The notes under the pieces: model-generated | What the model was told of the DNA's origin: nothing | Seen by the model: only the letters and a program-made list of their open reading frames with translations | The model's database searches: none | Made by a program: the position numbers and the translations under genes | Source: Pacificimonas aurantium | GTDB lineage: Bacteria > Pseudomonadota > Alphaproteobacteria > Sphingomonadales > Sphingomonadaceae | DNA: 64,000 nucleotides | Direction: 5' to 3' | Assembly (NCBI RefSeq): GCF_020092905.1 | Contig: NZ_JAGSGB010000001.1 | Location: forward strand, 310,001-374,000 | Shown here: piece after piece, positions 1 through 12,028 of the stretch | How positions within the stretch are numbered: the stretch's first letter is position 1 | Layout: every line of letters begins with the position of its first letter

Positions 1-596
1 TGATCGCGGCCCTGCGTAACAGCGGCGTGAACGACCTGACCTGCATTTCCAACAATGCCGGCGTGGACGATTTCGGCCTCGGCCTGCTGCTGCAGAGCCG
101 TCAGATCAAGAAAATGATCAGCTCCTATGTCGGCGAGAACAAGGAGTTCGAGCGGCAATATCTCGGCGGCGAGCTGGAACTGGAATTCAACCCCCAGGGC
201 ACACTGGCGGAGCGCTGCCGGGCGGGCGGCGCCGGCATTCCCGGCTTCTATACGAAGACCGGCGTCGGCACGGTGGTTGCCGAGGGCAAGGACCACCGGG
301 AATTCGGCGGCGAAACCTACATCATGGAAACCGGCTTGGTGGCCGACCTGTCGATCGTGAAGGCCTGGAAGGCCGATCCATATGGCAATCTCGTCTACCG
401 CAAGACGGCGAGAAACTTTAACCCGGTCATGGCCACGGCAGGCAAGGTTACCGTCGCGGAAGTCGAGGAACTCGTCGAACCCGGCGACCTCGATGCGGAC
501 TGCATCCATACGCCCGGCATTTACGTCCAGCGCCTGATCGTCGGTAAGAATTTCGAGAAACGCATCGAACAGCGTACGGTGAGGGAGGCAGCGTAA
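1..596 (+). CDS. scoA: 3-oxoacid CoA-transferase subunit A (5' truncated by window)
   Basis: This is the alpha subunit of succinyl-CoA:3-ketoacid CoA-transferase, which moves CoA between succinyl-CoA and acetoacetate in ketone-body or polyhydroxybutyrate turnover. The frame is open from base 3, so the true start lies upstream of the window and the GTG at 27 is internal. Visible family features are the [15 protein letters not shown] stretch near the start and a C-terminal half rich in conserved glycines ([21 protein letters not shown]). The TAA stop overlaps the ATG of the beta subunit by one base (TAATG), the usual translational coupling of the two subunits. Subunit identity is clear; the exact acceptor acid cannot be read from sequence. 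Confidence 0.93.
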   Translation, partial: IAALRNSGVNDLTCISNNAGVDDFGLGLLLQSRQIKKMISSYVGENKEFERQYLGGELELEFNPQGTLAERCRAGGAGIPGFYTKTGVGTVVAEGKDHREFGGETYIMETGLVADLSIVKAWKADPYGNLVYRKTARNFNPVMATAGKVTVAEVEELVEPGDLDADCIHTPGIYVQRLIVGKNFEKRIEQRTVREAA

Positions 597-1237
597 TGCC
601 CTGGACACGTGATCAGATGGCCGCGCGGGCGGCAGAAGAACTTGAAGACGGGTTCTACGTCAATCTGGGCATCGGCATGCCCACCCTCGTGGCGAACCAT
701 GTTCCCGAGCATATCGACATCACGCTGCAGTCGGAAAACGGCATGCTCGGTATGGGCCCCTACCCTACCGAAGACGAAGTCGATCCCGACCTGATCAATG
801 CCGGCAAGCAGACGATCACCCAGATGCGCCGCACCAGCTACTTCGGCTCTGATGACAGCTTCGCGATGATCCGCGGCGGCCATATCGACATGTCCATCCT
901 GGGCGCGATGGAAGTGGCGGAGAATGGCGACATCGCCAACTGGATGATTCCGGGCAAGATGGTGAAGGGCATGGGCGGCGCCATGGACCTGGTCGCCGGC
1001 GTCAAGAAGATCGTCGTCCTGATGGACCATACCAACAAGGCCGGCGAACCGAAATTTCTGAAGTCCTGCACCCTGCCGCTGACCGGGACCGACGTCGTGG
1101 ACATGATCGTGACCGACCTGGGCGTCTTCGGGCGGCCCGATCATGACAGCGGCTTCCGCCTCATCGAACTTGCGCCGGGGGTCACCGTGGACGAGGTCCG
1201 TAGCAAGACCGAAGCGGCGTTCGAGGTCGCCGTCTAG
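596..1237 (+). CDS. scoB: 3-oxoacid CoA-transferase subunit B
   Basis: Beta subunit of the same CoA-transferase, 213 residues, which is normal for the family. It carries the NLGIGMPTLVANHV nucleotide-binding stretch near residue 25 and the SENGMLGMG motif near residue 46, whose glutamate forms the covalent glutamyl-CoA thioester in this family. The start is fixed by the one-base overlap with the stop of the alpha subunit. The pair should form a heterotetrameric cytoplasmic enzyme. The lipoprotein gene 15 bp downstream may share the transcript. Confidence 0.95.
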   Translation: MPWTRDQMAARAAEELEDGFYVNLGIGMPTLVANHVPEHIDITLQSENGMLGMGPYPTEDEVDPDLINAGKQTITQMRRTSYFGSDDSFAMIRGGHIDMSILGAMEVAENGDIANWMIPGKMVKGMGGAMDLVAGVKKIVVLMDHTNKAGEPKFLKSCTLPLTGTDVVDMIVTDLGVFGRPDHDSGFRLIELAPGVTVDEVRSKTEAAFEVAV

Positions 1238-1252
1238 TCCAGGATCTCCAGC

Positions 1253-1897
1253 ATGAAAGCCCTCCTGACCGGCATTGCGATCGGCTTCCTTCTGACGGCA
1301 TGCGAAAGCACGCCCTATTACCGCGCGCTGGAAGTCGTCGGCATCGAGAAGCGGGACCTGCTCGTCGACCGCATTCAGGATACGAGGTCGAGCCAGGAGC
1401 AGGCGCAGGAAGCCTTTCGCAGCGCCATGACCGTCTACCGAGAAACCGCGGATGCCGATCTCGCCAATCTCGAAGGCGCCTACGACCGGTTCAACGGTGC
1501 CTATGACCAGGCCAAGGACAAGGTCCGGGCGGTCGAAAGCGATATCGACGCGGTAAAACGCGTTGCCGACGATCTGTTCGCCGAGTGGCAGCAGGAGCTC
1601 GACCTTTACCAGGACGCCCAGCTGCGCGCCGCCTCGCAGGCCCGCCTCGACGAGACGCGCCGGCAGTTCGCCGAGCTGGAACGCACGCTCGACGAGACCG
1701 AGCAGCGCATGGACCCGGTGCTGTTCGCCCTGCGCGACCGGGTTCTCTACCTGAAGCACAACCTCAACGCTGCCGCGCTCGCCCAGATGAAGGGGGAGGC
1801 GGCGCGGATCGAAGGCGACGTCGACGCGGTCGTGGCCGACCTCGACCGCGCCATTCGCGAGGCCAACGCCTTCATCGCATCGCTTCAGCGCGGCTAA
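1253..1897 (+). CDS. DUF2959 family lipoprotein
   Basis: A 214-residue protein with a short hydrophobic leader ending in LLTAC, a lipobox, so it is probably a lipid-anchored periplasmic protein. The mature part is almost entirely charged heptad-like helix (for example DAVKRVADDLFAEWQQELDLY), suggesting a long coiled coil. The arrangement matches the DUF2959 family, whose function is not established. It follows scoB by 15 bp and its TAA overlaps the next ATG by one base, so it is probably co-transcribed with both neighbours. Confidence 0.82.
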   Translation: MKALLTGIAIGFLLTACESTPYYRALEVVGIEKRDLLVDRIQDTRSSQEQAQEAFRSAMTVYRETADADLANLEGAYDRFNGAYDQAKDKVRAVESDIDAVKRVADDLFAEWQQELDLYQDAQLRAASQARLDETRRQFAELERTLDETEQRMDPVLFALRDRVLYLKHNLNAAALAQMKGEAARIEGDVDAVVADLDRAIREANAFIASLQRG

Positions 1898-3063
1898 TGA
1901 GCGGCGGCCAGCCTATCCTGTGGGGAACCCCCGCATCGCTCTATACGGCGAAGGCGCGCAGCTACCTGCGCAAGCAGCGTATCGGGTTCGAGGAACGTGC
2001 CCCGGGGGAGGCGCATTTCCAGGACGCCGTCGTTCCTGCGCTGAAGCGCTGGATCATCCCCGTTCTCGAACTGCCGGACGGCACGCTCGTGCAGGACGGC
2101 GCCGACATCATCGATCATTTCGAGGCGGGCCGCGATACGCGCCTGCCCGCCGTGCCCGACCAGTCGGTCCTCACTGTGCTCGCGCATCTCCTCGCCCTGT
2201 TCGGCGGCGAGGCACTGCTGCGTCCGGCCATGCACTACCGCTGGAATTTCGACGACGAGAATCTCTCCTTCCTCGCCGACGATTTCTCCATCGCGCTCGG
2301 CGCTTCCGGTTCGCCGGAAGACAGGCGCGAGGCCTTTTCGCGTTCCAGTAGCCGCATGCGAAAGGCGGCGGCTTCCTTCGGGGTCGGCCCCGACACCTAC
2401 GCACTGGTCGAGGCCGCCTATCTCGACTTCCTCGCGCGGTTCGAACGCCATCTGGCCGAAGCGCCTTATCTTCTCGGTGGCCGCCCGACGCTCGCGGACT
2501 ACGCCTTCGCCGGCCCGCTCTGCGCGCATCTGGGCCGCGACCCCTATCCGGCCCGGCTGATGCAGCGGCAGGCGCCCGGCGTCTGGCGCTGGACCGAACG
2601 GGTGGCGGCGCCGGAAGACGGCGCGCCAGGTTACGCCGGGTCCACGCCGGACCTGTTTCAGCCCGGCCAAATCCCCGACACGCTGGTATCTCTGCTCGCC
2701 TTCTTCGCCGACGAGTTCCTGCCGGAGCTTGCGGCCCATATCGATTTTGCGAACGGATGGCTTGCCGAGCGCCCGGACCTCGAGGCGGGCACGAACGGGC
2801 TCGACCGGCCGGGCGAGCGGCGGCTCGGCAAGGCCAGCTTCGCCTGGCGCGGCACGGAGCTGACTACCGCGGTCCTTCCCTACCGCTTCTGGCTGCTGCA
2901 GCGGGTTCAGGATGCCGCCGCCGCGCTCGGCCCCGCCCAGCGCGCGCAGCTCGACGATCTGCTCGGCCGCGTCGGCCTGACCGACATCCTGGCGCTCAGG
3001 ACCGACCGTCGCGTCGAGCGGCGCGGCAATCTCGAAATCTGGGGTCCTCGCAGGGCCTCATAG
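1897..3063 (+). CDS. Glutathione S-transferase family protein
   Basis: A 388-residue GST-fold protein. The N-terminus (WGTPASLYTAKARSYLRKQRIGFEE) is a thioredoxin-like GST domain with LPDGTLVQDGADIIDHFE as the glutathione-binding strand-turn. An all-helical domain follows with the typical YLLGGRPTLADYAFAGPL stretch near residue 200. About 120 residues beyond a standard GST suggest a second helical extension, as in large alphaproteobacterial GST-like proteins. The ATG overlaps the preceding stop, which fixes the start; longer upstream extensions would run through the lipoprotein gene. Substrate unknown. Confidence 0.8.
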   Translation: MSGGQPILWGTPASLYTAKARSYLRKQRIGFEERAPGEAHFQDAVVPALKRWIIPVLELPDGTLVQDGADIIDHFEAGRDTRLPAVPDQSVLTVLAHLLALFGGEALLRPAMHYRWNFDDENLSFLADDFSIALGASGSPEDRREAFSRSSSRMRKAAASFGVGPDTYALVEAAYLDFLARFERHLAEAPYLLGGRPTLADYAFAGPLCAHLGRDPYPARLMQRQAPGVWRWTERVAAPEDGAPGYAGSTPDLFQPGQIPDTLVSLLAFFADEFLPELAAHIDFANGWLAERPDLEAGTNGLDRPGERRLGKASFAWRGTELTTAVLPYRFWLLQRVQDAAAALGPAQRAQLDDLLGRVGLTDILALRTDRRVERRGNLEIWGPRRAS

Positions 3064-3185
3064 ACGCCCTGTCCTCTCCCGCGACGCGGATCGCACGCCT
3101 TCGGCCAATCGCCGTTTGAACGAGCCGACAAATCCGCTAGAGACCGTGACCCACATTTGAATTTCCGGGGGCGAAAGGGATATCC

Positions 3186-4286
3186 ATGAAGGCAACCGTT
3201 GAGCGCGCGACCCTGCTGAAGTGTCTGGGTCACGTGCAGTCGGTGGTGGAACGCCGGAATACGATCCCGATCCTGTCGAACGTCCTTATCGAGGCCGAGG
3301 ATGGCGGCCTGAAGCTGACCGCGACCGACCTCGACATCCAGGTCGTCGATTCCATCGCTGCTCAGGTCGAGACCGGCGGCGCCGTTACCGTTTCCGCGCA
3401 CACCCTGTTCGACATCGTCCGCAAGCTGCCCGACGGCAGCCAGGTGGCGCTCGACGCGGCCGAGGAGAAGATGACGATCCGCGCCGGCCGCGCGCGGTTC
3501 AGCCTGTCGACGCTGCCGAAGGACGATTTCCCGATGATCGGGGAAACCGACCTTCCGACCAGCTTCACCCTCCCGGGCGAGACGCTGGCGGAGATCATCG
3601 ACAAGACCCGTTTCGCCATCTCCACCGAGGAGACGCGCTACTATCTGAACGGCATCTACATGCACGTGTCGGAGGGCAAGCTTTACGCCGTCGCGACCGA
3701 TGGCCACCGCCTCGCGCGCGTCACGCTCGACCCGCCCGCGGGCAGCGACGGCATGCCCGACGTGATCGTCCCGCGCAAATGCGTCTCCGAACTTCGCAAG
3801 CTGCTCGACGAGACCGACGGCGACGTCGAAGTGGGCCTGTCGGATTCGAAAGTCCGCTTCCGCGTCGGTACCGCGGTGCTGACTTCGAAGCTGATTGACG
3901 GCACCTTCCCCGATTACAGCCGGGTCATCCCGACGGGGAACGACCGCCTCCTCAAGATCGACCCAAAGACGCTCAGTCAAGGTGTCGACCGCGTGTCGGC
4001 GATCGCCGCAGAAAAGACCAAGGCGGTGAAGCTCACGCTCGATACCGACAAGGTCATTCTTTCGGTCACCAGCCCCGAAATGGGCGAAGCAAAGGAAGAG
4101 GTCGAGGCGAGCTATTCCTCCGAAGGGTTCGACGTCGGCTTCAACGCCAAATATCTGCTCGACATTCTTTCCGAGGTCGAAGGCGACGTGATCGACGTGC
4201 ATCTGGCCGATGCCGCCGCGCCGACGCTGATCCGCGAGAATGACGAGGCGAACGCGCTCTACGTCCTCATGCCGATGCGCGTTTAG
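3186..4286 (+). CDS. dnaN: DNA polymerase III subunit beta (sliding clamp)
   Basis: The 366-residue beta clamp encircles DNA and tethers polymerase III and repair proteins. It begins MKATVERATLLKCLGHVQSVVERRNTIPILSNVL and ends in ALYVLMPMRV, both diagnostic of DnaN, with three repeated clamp folds between. The ATG is preceded by a purine-rich AAAGGGA site. Upstream is a 120-bp gene-free stretch that may hold its promoter. dnaA is not adjacent here and recF is about 4 kb downstream, so the usual dnaA-dnaN-recF-gyrB cluster is broken up. Confidence 0.97.
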   Translation: MKATVERATLLKCLGHVQSVVERRNTIPILSNVLIEAEDGGLKLTATDLDIQVVDSIAAQVETGGAVTVSAHTLFDIVRKLPDGSQVALDAAEEKMTIRAGRARFSLSTLPKDDFPMIGETDLPTSFTLPGETLAEIIDKTRFAISTEETRYYLNGIYMHVSEGKLYAVATDGHRLARVTLDPPAGSDGMPDVIVPRKCVSELRKLLDETDGDVEVGLSDSKVRFRVGTAVLTSKLIDGTFPDYSRVIPTGNDRLLKIDPKTLSQGVDRVSAIAAEKTKAVKLTLDTDKVILSVTSPEMGEAKEEVEASYSSEGFDVGFNAKYLLDILSEVEGDVIDVHLADAAAPTLIRENDEANALYVLMPMRV

Positions 4287-4306
4287 TCGCACCCGGGTCG
4301 TCGCAC

Positions 4307-4323
4307 AGGGGCCTGGCGCCCCT
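4307..4323 (+). terminator. Weak stem-loop after dnaN
   Basis: A 6-bp GC-rich inverted repeat (AGGGGC / GCCCCT, 5-nt loop) lies 20 bp after the dnaN stop. It has no clear T tract, so termination is uncertain. Confidence 0.3.
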
Positions 4324-4403
4324 CAGCGCCCATATCTTAAGGAACAGCTGCCGACGGCCCACCGTTCTCCGGACATATCGAATTCGTTTGGAGACAAAAT
4401 AAC

Positions 4404-5783
4404 ATGGGTCAAATGAAAACCGTAAACCCGGCGACCGAAGAGCTGATCGACACCTACGAGCTGATGTCGCTCGAGGACGCAAAGGCCGTCGTCGACCGGT
4501 GCCACAAGGCGTTCGGCGAATGGCGCAAGGTTTCGCTCGAGGACCGCGCGAAGGTCATAAAGGCCATCGGCGCAAAGCTGCGCGAGAAGAAGGGCGAGCT
4601 TGCCGACCTGATGAGCCGCGAAATGGGCAAGGTCCGCGCGCAGGGCGATGGTGAAATCGACCTCTGTGCCGGAATTTGCGACTTCACGGCCGAAAACGGT
4701 CCGTCCGAACTTGCCGGCGAAGAGCGCCCGCTTGAGAGCGGCAGCCGCGGTCTCGTCCAATATGCGCCCATCGGCGTCGTCTATGGCATCCAGCCGTGGA
4801 ATTTCCCCTGCTACCAGGTCGTGCGCTATGCCATCGCAAACCTGATGGCCGGAAACGGCGTCCTCCTGAAGCACGCCGAAAGCTGCACCGGTTCGGGACT
4901 GGCCCTCGAAAAGCTGTTCCGAGAGGCCGGACTTCCCGAACATCTCTTCTCCGTCCTTCTCATCGATCACGACACGTCGGACGAGATCATCGCCTATGAG
5001 AAGGTCCGCGGCGTCACGTTGACCGGCAGCCCCGGCGCGGGCAGCCACGTCGCCGAAAAGGCCGGCGCGGCGCTCAAGAAGACCGTGCTCGAGCTGGGCT
5101 CGAACGACGCCTATATCGTGCTTGAGGACGCCGACCTCGACCGTGCCGTGAAACAGTGCGTAACGGGCCGGATCTACAATAATGGCGAGACCTGCGTCGC
5201 CGCGAAGCGGTTCATTGTAGTCGATGCCGTCTACGACAAGTTTCGCGACGCCTTCGTCGAGGCAATGGGCGCGCTGAAGGCGGGCGACCCCTTCGACGAC
5301 GACAGCGACCTTGGTCCGATGGTTACCGGAAAACAGCGCGATCAGTTGCATGAGCAGGTCGAGAAGAGCGTCGCAAATGGAGCCAGGATTCTTTGCGGCG
5401 GAGAGAAGCCGTCCGGCAAAGGCTATTACTATCCCGCCACGGTGCTTGAGAATGTGGAGCCCGGTCAGCCGGCATATGACGATGAACTGTTCGGCCCTGT
5501 CGCATCGCTGATCCGCGCAAAGGATGCCGACGACGCCTTCCGCATCGCCAATGACAGCCGCTTCGGTCTCGGCGGCGGCGTGTTCTCGGCCGATGCGGAG
5601 AAGGCCATCGCGCTGGCGAAGGAAGACTTCGATACCGGCATGGTCTTCATCAACGGCTTCGGCCTTGCCGCGCCGAACATCCCCTTCGGCGGCGTGAAGG
5701 ATTCCGGATATGGCCGCGAACATGGCGGCTTCGGCATGAAGGAGTTCGTCAACATCAAGGGCATCCAGGTCATGGCCGAATAG
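4404..5783 (+). CDS. NAD(P)-dependent succinate-semialdehyde dehydrogenase
   Basis: A 459-residue aldehyde dehydrogenase, best matching the Sad/GabD-like group that oxidises succinate semialdehyde to succinate in GABA and related catabolism. Visible elements are PWNFP at 131-135 (cofactor and active-site region), catalytic glutamate 230 in LELGSND and catalytic cysteine 264 in NNGETCVAAKRF. The C-terminal FGGVKDSGYGREHG motif is typical. The ATG follows a GGAGAC purine site. It stands alone between dnaN and a strong terminator. The exact aldehyde is inferred from family resemblance. Confidence 0.87.
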   Translation: MGQMKTVNPATEELIDTYELMSLEDAKAVVDRCHKAFGEWRKVSLEDRAKVIKAIGAKLREKKGELADLMSREMGKVRAQGDGEIDLCAGICDFTAENGPSELAGEERPLESGSRGLVQYAPIGVVYGIQPWNFPCYQVVRYAIANLMAGNGVLLKHAESCTGSGLALEKLFREAGLPEHLFSVLLIDHDTSDEIIAYEKVRGVTLTGSPGAGSHVAEKAGAALKKTVLELGSNDAYIVLEDADLDRAVKQCVTGRIYNNGETCVAAKRFIVVDAVYDKFRDAFVEAMGALKAGDPFDDDSDLGPMVTGKQRDQLHEQVEKSVANGARILCGGEKPSGKGYYYPATVLENVEPGQPAYDDELFGPVASLIRAKDADDAFRIANDSRFGLGGGVFSADAEKAIALAKEDFDTGMVFINGFGLAAPNIPFGGVKDSGYGREHGGFGMKEFVNIKGIQVMAE

Positions 5784-5805
5784 CCGGACCTACGCCCATG
5801 CCGTC

Positions 5806-5839
5806 GGGGCTGCTGCGTGGGCGGCAGCCCCCTTTCTTT
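5806..5839 (+). terminator. Rho-independent terminator of the dehydrogenase gene
   Basis: An 8-bp perfect stem (GGGGCTGC / GCAGCCCC, 10-nt loop) is followed by CTTTCTTT. It sits between convergent genes, so it may also protect the minus-strand LysR gene. Confidence 0.7.
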
Positions 5840-5849
5840 GCCCGCTGCC

Positions 5850-6746
5850 TCAGCCTCCCCGGTAGCGGAGCGCGTCGACCAGCAAGGAAAAGGCCTGCGA
5901 CTGCTGCCGGCGGCTTGGATAATAGAGATGATAGCCGGAAAAGGGCGGGCACCAGTCCTCCAGGACGCGTCGAAGCTGGCCGTCCGACACGTCCTCGGCG
6001 ACATAATCCTCCGGCAGGTAGGCGATGCCCGCCCCATCGAGCGCGGCCTGCCGCGCCATCGCGATCTCGTTGACGATCAGCTGCCCGTCGACGCGGACGT
6101 TCAGTTCGCGCCCCGCCTTCTCGAATTCCCAGGCGTACAGTCCTCCAAAGGTGGGGAAGCGCAGGTTGATGCAATTGTGGACCGCCAGGTCGTCGGGAGT
6201 GACGGGGGGCGGCCGGCGCTCGAAATAGGACGGCGTACCGACTGCCGCCATGCGGAGATCGGGGCCGATCGGAACCGCCACCATGTCCTGGTCCAGCGTT
6301 TCGCCCATGCGGATACCCGCGTCGAACTGGTTGGCCGCGATGTCGACCAGGCCGGCATCGACGCTGACCTCGACCTCCACGTCCGGATAGTCCGCCAGGA
6401 ACCGCTTCAGGACCGGCCAGAGGGTCGTTTCCGCGGCGTGGACGCCGGTGGTGATGCGGATGGTGCCTGCCGGCGTGTCGCGCATTTCACCGATGGCCGC
6501 GAGTTCGGCCTCGATCTCGTCGAAACTCGGGCCGACCGTGGCGAGCAGGCGTTCGCCGGCCTGGGTCGGCGACACGCTCCTGGTTGTCCTGGTCAGCAGC
6601 CTCACCCCGATGCGCTCCTCCAGCCCGCGAACTGCATGGCTTAGCGCTGAAGGCGAGAGGCCCATCTGCGCCGCCGCGCGCGTGAAACTGCGCTGCTGCG
6701 CGACGGCGCGAAAGGCGATCAGGTCGTTGAAATTCGGTCTTGGCAT
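5850..6746 (-). CDS. LysR family transcriptional regulator
   Basis: A 298-residue LysR-type regulator with the N-terminal winged helix-turn-helix (FRAVAQQRSFTRAAAQMGLSPSALSHAVRGLEERIG, residues about 11-45), followed by a type 2 periplasmic-binding-like effector domain starting near residue 90. It resembles regulators of aldo/keto reductase and quinone-related genes. It is divergent from the cupin gene across about 100 bp, the normal arrangement for LysR autoregulation with control of the divergent cupin and aldo/keto reductase genes. The co-inducer is unknown. Confidence 0.9.
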   Translation of the reverse strand: MPRPNFNDLIAFRAVAQQRSFTRAAAQMGLSPSALSHAVRGLEERIGVRLLTRTTRSVSPTQAGERLLATVGPSFDEIEAELAAIGEMRDTPAGTIRITTGVHAAETTLWPVLKRFLADYPDVEVEVSVDAGLVDIAANQFDAGIRMGETLDQDMVAVPIGPDLRMAAVGTPSYFERRPPPVTPDDLAVHNCINLRFPTFGGLYAWEFEKAGRELNVRVDGQLIVNEIAMARQAALDGAGIAYLPEDYVAEDVSDGQLRRVLEDWCPPFSGYHLYYPSRRQQSQAFSLLVDALRYRGG

Positions 6747-6848
6747 TTGTGAAAGATACTCAACAGCTCTTGCGGATTGGTCGATCTAATAGGAGAAATG
6801 AGGAAAGCCTACATCTGCTCCCATGATCACACCCAAGAGGAGCGCACG

Positions 6849-7340
6849 ATGATCCGAAACGCCATGTTGATGCTGGCTCTCACGGCCACCGGCGCCACCT
6901 CCGCAGCAGCAGAGGAACAACCCGATATGGATATTACCCGCAAGGCCGACATGCAGACCGTCGAGGGTCCCGAGGAGTACTTTACCGGCAAGGCAACGAT
7001 CACCGGCCAGTTCAGCCGCGAGGATCCGTCGAACGTCACCGGTGCCATCGTTCATTTCGAGCCTGGCGCGCGCACCGCCTGGCACAAGCATCCGCGCGGG
7101 CAGACGCTGATCGTAACCGAAGGCGTGGGCTGGACGGCACTCGAAGACGGCGAGGTTCATGAATTCTACGAGGGCGACATATTGTGGTGCCCGGCGGACA
7201 GGAAGCACTGGCACGGGGCGACCCCGCACGAAGCCATGACTCATATCGCCATCCAGGAAACCGACGAAACCGGTACGAATGTCGAATGGATGGAGAAGGT
7301 CAGCGACGCAGAATATCTGCGCGGTCCGAAAAAGGACTGA
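6849..7340 (+). CDS. Secreted cupin domain protein
   Basis: A 163-residue protein with a signal peptide (MIRNAMLMLALTATGATSAAA) and a single cupin barrel. The first cupin motif is AWHKHPRGQTLIVTEG and the second GDILWCPADRKHWHG, providing histidines that probably bind a metal. The ATG at 6849 is chosen over an upstream in-frame start because AAGAGGAG lies just before it and it begins the signal peptide. It is divergent from the LysR gene and followed 67 bp later by the aldo/keto reductase. Related LysR-cupin-reductase clusters are common, but the reaction is not known. Confidence 0.82.
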   Translation: MIRNAMLMLALTATGATSAAAEEQPDMDITRKADMQTVEGPEEYFTGKATITGQFSREDPSNVTGAIVHFEPGARTAWHKHPRGQTLIVTEGVGWTALEDGEVHEFYEGDILWCPADRKHWHGATPHEAMTHIAIQETDETGTNVEWMEKVSDAEYLRGPKKD

Positions 7341-7407
7341 CGATCTTCCCGGGCGCGTACCGCGATGCGTACGGCCCCGCCTCACCTCGGTCTGAAAGAC
7401 GAACAAC

Positions 7408-8280
7408 GTGATTTTTGAACAAACCTATCAGCTGAACAACGGCGTCTCGGTTCCTAGCCTTGGCTTCGGCACCTGGATGATCGACGACGCGAGAGCCGCC
7501 CAGGTCGTGCGCGATGCCGCCGATATAGGGTACCGGCATTTCGATACCGCTCAGGCCTATGGCAACGAAGCGGGTGTCGGAGACGGACTGCGCACGTGCG
7601 GCGTTCCGCGCGACGAGCTGTTCGTGACGACCAAGCTCGACGCTGGCATCAAGTCGTTCGAAGAGGCGAAGAAGGCCATCGACGGATCGCTCGAGACCAT
7701 GGGTCTTGAAACGATCGACATGATGATCATCCACAGCCCGCAGCCTTGGGACCAGTTTCGCAAGGGCGAGCACTTCTTCGACGGCAACCTTCAGGCGTGG
7801 CGCGCCCTCGAAGAGGCGCTGCAGGCGGGCAAGCTGCGCGCTATCGGCGTCTCTAATTTCGAGGCGCTCGACATCGATAATATTCTCGATCATGGCAGCG
7901 TGCCGCCAGCGGTAAACCAGGTGCTCGCGCATGTTGCGAACACCCCCTTCGACCTGGTCGAGTATTGCGAGAGCCGCGACATCCTCGTGGAGGCCTATTC
8001 CCCCATGGGCCACGGCGAAATTCTCGACCGGCCCGACATCCGGGCGATAGCCGACAAATATGGCGTGAGCACTGCACAGCTCTGTATTCGCTACTGCCTG
8101 CAGCTCGGCCTCCTGCCACTGCCGAAGACAGGCACGCCGTCGCACATGCGCGCCAATGCCGAGGTGGGCTTCGAGATCGCCGCCGACGACATGGACGCGC
8201 TGAAGACCGTCGCCCCGATCAGGGACTATGGCGAGGCGAGTTCTTTCCCGGTCTACGGCGACGACGCGCGCAGCCGCTAG
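7408..8280 (+). CDS. Aldo/keto reductase
   Basis: A 290-residue NADPH-dependent aldo/keto reductase of the 2,5-diketo-D-gluconate reductase type. The catalytic tetrad is present as Asp46 and Tyr51 (DTAQAYGNE), Lys76 (TTKLD) and His109 (IIHSP). IGVSNF and PKTGTPSHMRANAEV are the family substrate and cofactor-binding motifs. It starts with GTG. It lies downstream of the secreted cupin and is probably controlled by the divergent LysR regulator. The natural substrate cannot be told from sequence. Confidence 0.9.
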   Translation: MIFEQTYQLNNGVSVPSLGFGTWMIDDARAAQVVRDAADIGYRHFDTAQAYGNEAGVGDGLRTCGVPRDELFVTTKLDAGIKSFEEAKKAIDGSLETMGLETIDMMIIHSPQPWDQFRKGEHFFDGNLQAWRALEEALQAGKLRAIGVSNFEALDIDNILDHGSVPPAVNQVLAHVANTPFDLVEYCESRDILVEAYSPMGHGEILDRPDIRAIADKYGVSTAQLCIRYCLQLGLLPLPKTGTPSHMRANAEVGFEIAADDMDALKTVAPIRDYGEASSFPVYGDDARSR

Positions 8281-8326
8281 GGCCCGTCCCCCTTCTCAAA
8301 CGGCCTCGTGACGATGATATGGGCGC

Positions 8327-9439
8327 GTGTCCCCCGATCCGCGCGCCCTCACGTCCCTGCGTCTTACCGACTTCCGCTCATATGCCGCTGCCGAAATCGC
8401 GCCGGGCAGCGGCCTTGTTGCGATCTCGGGTCCGAATGGAGCGGGCAAGACCAACCTGCTCGAAGCGGTCTCCCTCCTCGTGCCGGGCCGCGGCCTTCGC
8501 CGCGCGGCGCTAGCGGAGATGGCGCGGCTTGGTGGCAAGGGCGGTTTCGCCGTCAGTGCCCGCATCTCGACCGGTGACGGGGAACCGGTTGAGATCGGTA
8601 CCGGAATCGAGCCCGGCTCGGGCCGCCGCATCGTTCGCGTGAACGGCGCCAATGCCAGTGCGAACAGCCTGTCGGAGTGGCTCTCCGTACTGTGGCTTAC
8701 CCCCGCCATGGACCGCCTCTTCACGGGACCGGCTGCCGACCGGCGGCGGTTCCTCGACCGTCTGACCCTCGCGCTCTACCCCGACCACGCCCAGGCCGCC
8801 ACGCGCTACGAGGCGGCGATGCGCGAACGCAACCGCCTGCTGCAGGACGGACGCGCGAACGATTATTGGCTGAATGCCGTCGAAATCGAGATGGGAAAAT
8901 ACGGCTCGCGCCTGTCGGGCGCGCGCGCCGCCACGATCCGCTCCTTGCAGGCAGCTCTCGCCGCCCAGGTCAGTCCCTTCCCCCGCGCCGCCGTCGAACT
9001 CGACGGCTTCCAGCCTCTCGACCCGGAGGACCTTTCGTCGGCCATCGGCGCATCGAGGCCGGAGGATGTCCGCGCCGGAAGGACGCTCGTGGGACCGCAC
9101 CGCGACGACCTCTTGGTTCGCCATGTCGAGAAGGACCAGCCCGCCGAACGCGCCTCTACCGGCGAGCAGAAAGCGCTTCTGACGGGTCTCGTGCTTGCGC
9201 ATGCGCGGCTTGTGGCAGAGGAAACGGGCCGCCGCCCCATCCTGCTCCTCGACGAGGCGCTGGCGCATCTCGACGAAGGGCGCCGCGCCGCGCTTTTCAC
9301 CCTGCTTCAGGACCTCGGCTCGCAGGTCTGGATGACGGGAACCGACGAGGCGCTTTTCCGTGCAATTTCCGGCGATGCGACCTATATGGAAATGGTTGAC
9401 GGGATGCCGGTCGTCAGGGGCGGCGGCTTTCCCGGCTAG
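8327..9439 (+). CDS. recF: DNA replication and repair protein RecF
   Basis: RecF is an SMC-like ATPase that with RecO and RecR loads RecA at single-strand gaps. The 370-residue protein begins with [17 protein letters not shown], has a Walker A motif GPNGAGKT at 35-42, an ABC-type signature near [12 protein letters not shown] and Walker [13 protein letters not shown] near residue 310. The GTG start lies 46 bp after the reductase gene and no better start is seen. gyrB follows about 100 bp downstream, keeping the ancestral recF-gyrB order. Confidence 0.95.
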   Translation: MSPDPRALTSLRLTDFRSYAAAEIAPGSGLVAISGPNGAGKTNLLEAVSLLVPGRGLRRAALAEMARLGGKGGFAVSARISTGDGEPVEIGTGIEPGSGRRIVRVNGANASANSLSEWLSVLWLTPAMDRLFTGPAADRRRFLDRLTLALYPDHAQAATRYEAAMRERNRLLQDGRANDYWLNAVEIEMGKYGSRLSGARAATIRSLQAALAAQVSPFPRAAVELDGFQPLDPEDLSSAIGASRPEDVRAGRTLVGPHRDDLLVRHVEKDQPAERASTGEQKALLTGLVLAHARLVAEETGRRPILLLDEALAHLDEGRRAALFTLLQDLGSQVWMTGTDEALFRAISGDATYMEMVDGMPVVRGGGFPG

Positions 9440-11956
<2,517 letters not shown>

Positions 11957-11983
11957 GCCGGACCCGAAAGAGCGCGCCTCCGG

Positions 11984-12005
11984 GCGGGAGGCTCCTGCCT
12001 CCCGC
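11984..12005 (+). terminator. Stem-loop between gyrB and the lipoxygenase gene
   Basis: A perfect 9-bp stem (GCGGGAGGC / GCCTCCCGC) with a 4-nt loop lies 28 bp after the gyrB stop, between convergent genes. It probably works for both. Confidence 0.65.
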
Positions 12006-12028
12006 TCCGTCCGTGTTTATCGCCCGCG

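Noticed and set aside
2907-4292. 461-codon minus-strand frame opposite dnaN
   Set aside because: DnaN on the plus strand is unmistakable; the antisense frame is a codon-bias artefact, as are similar long frames opposite gyrB, priA and the aldehyde dehydrogenase.
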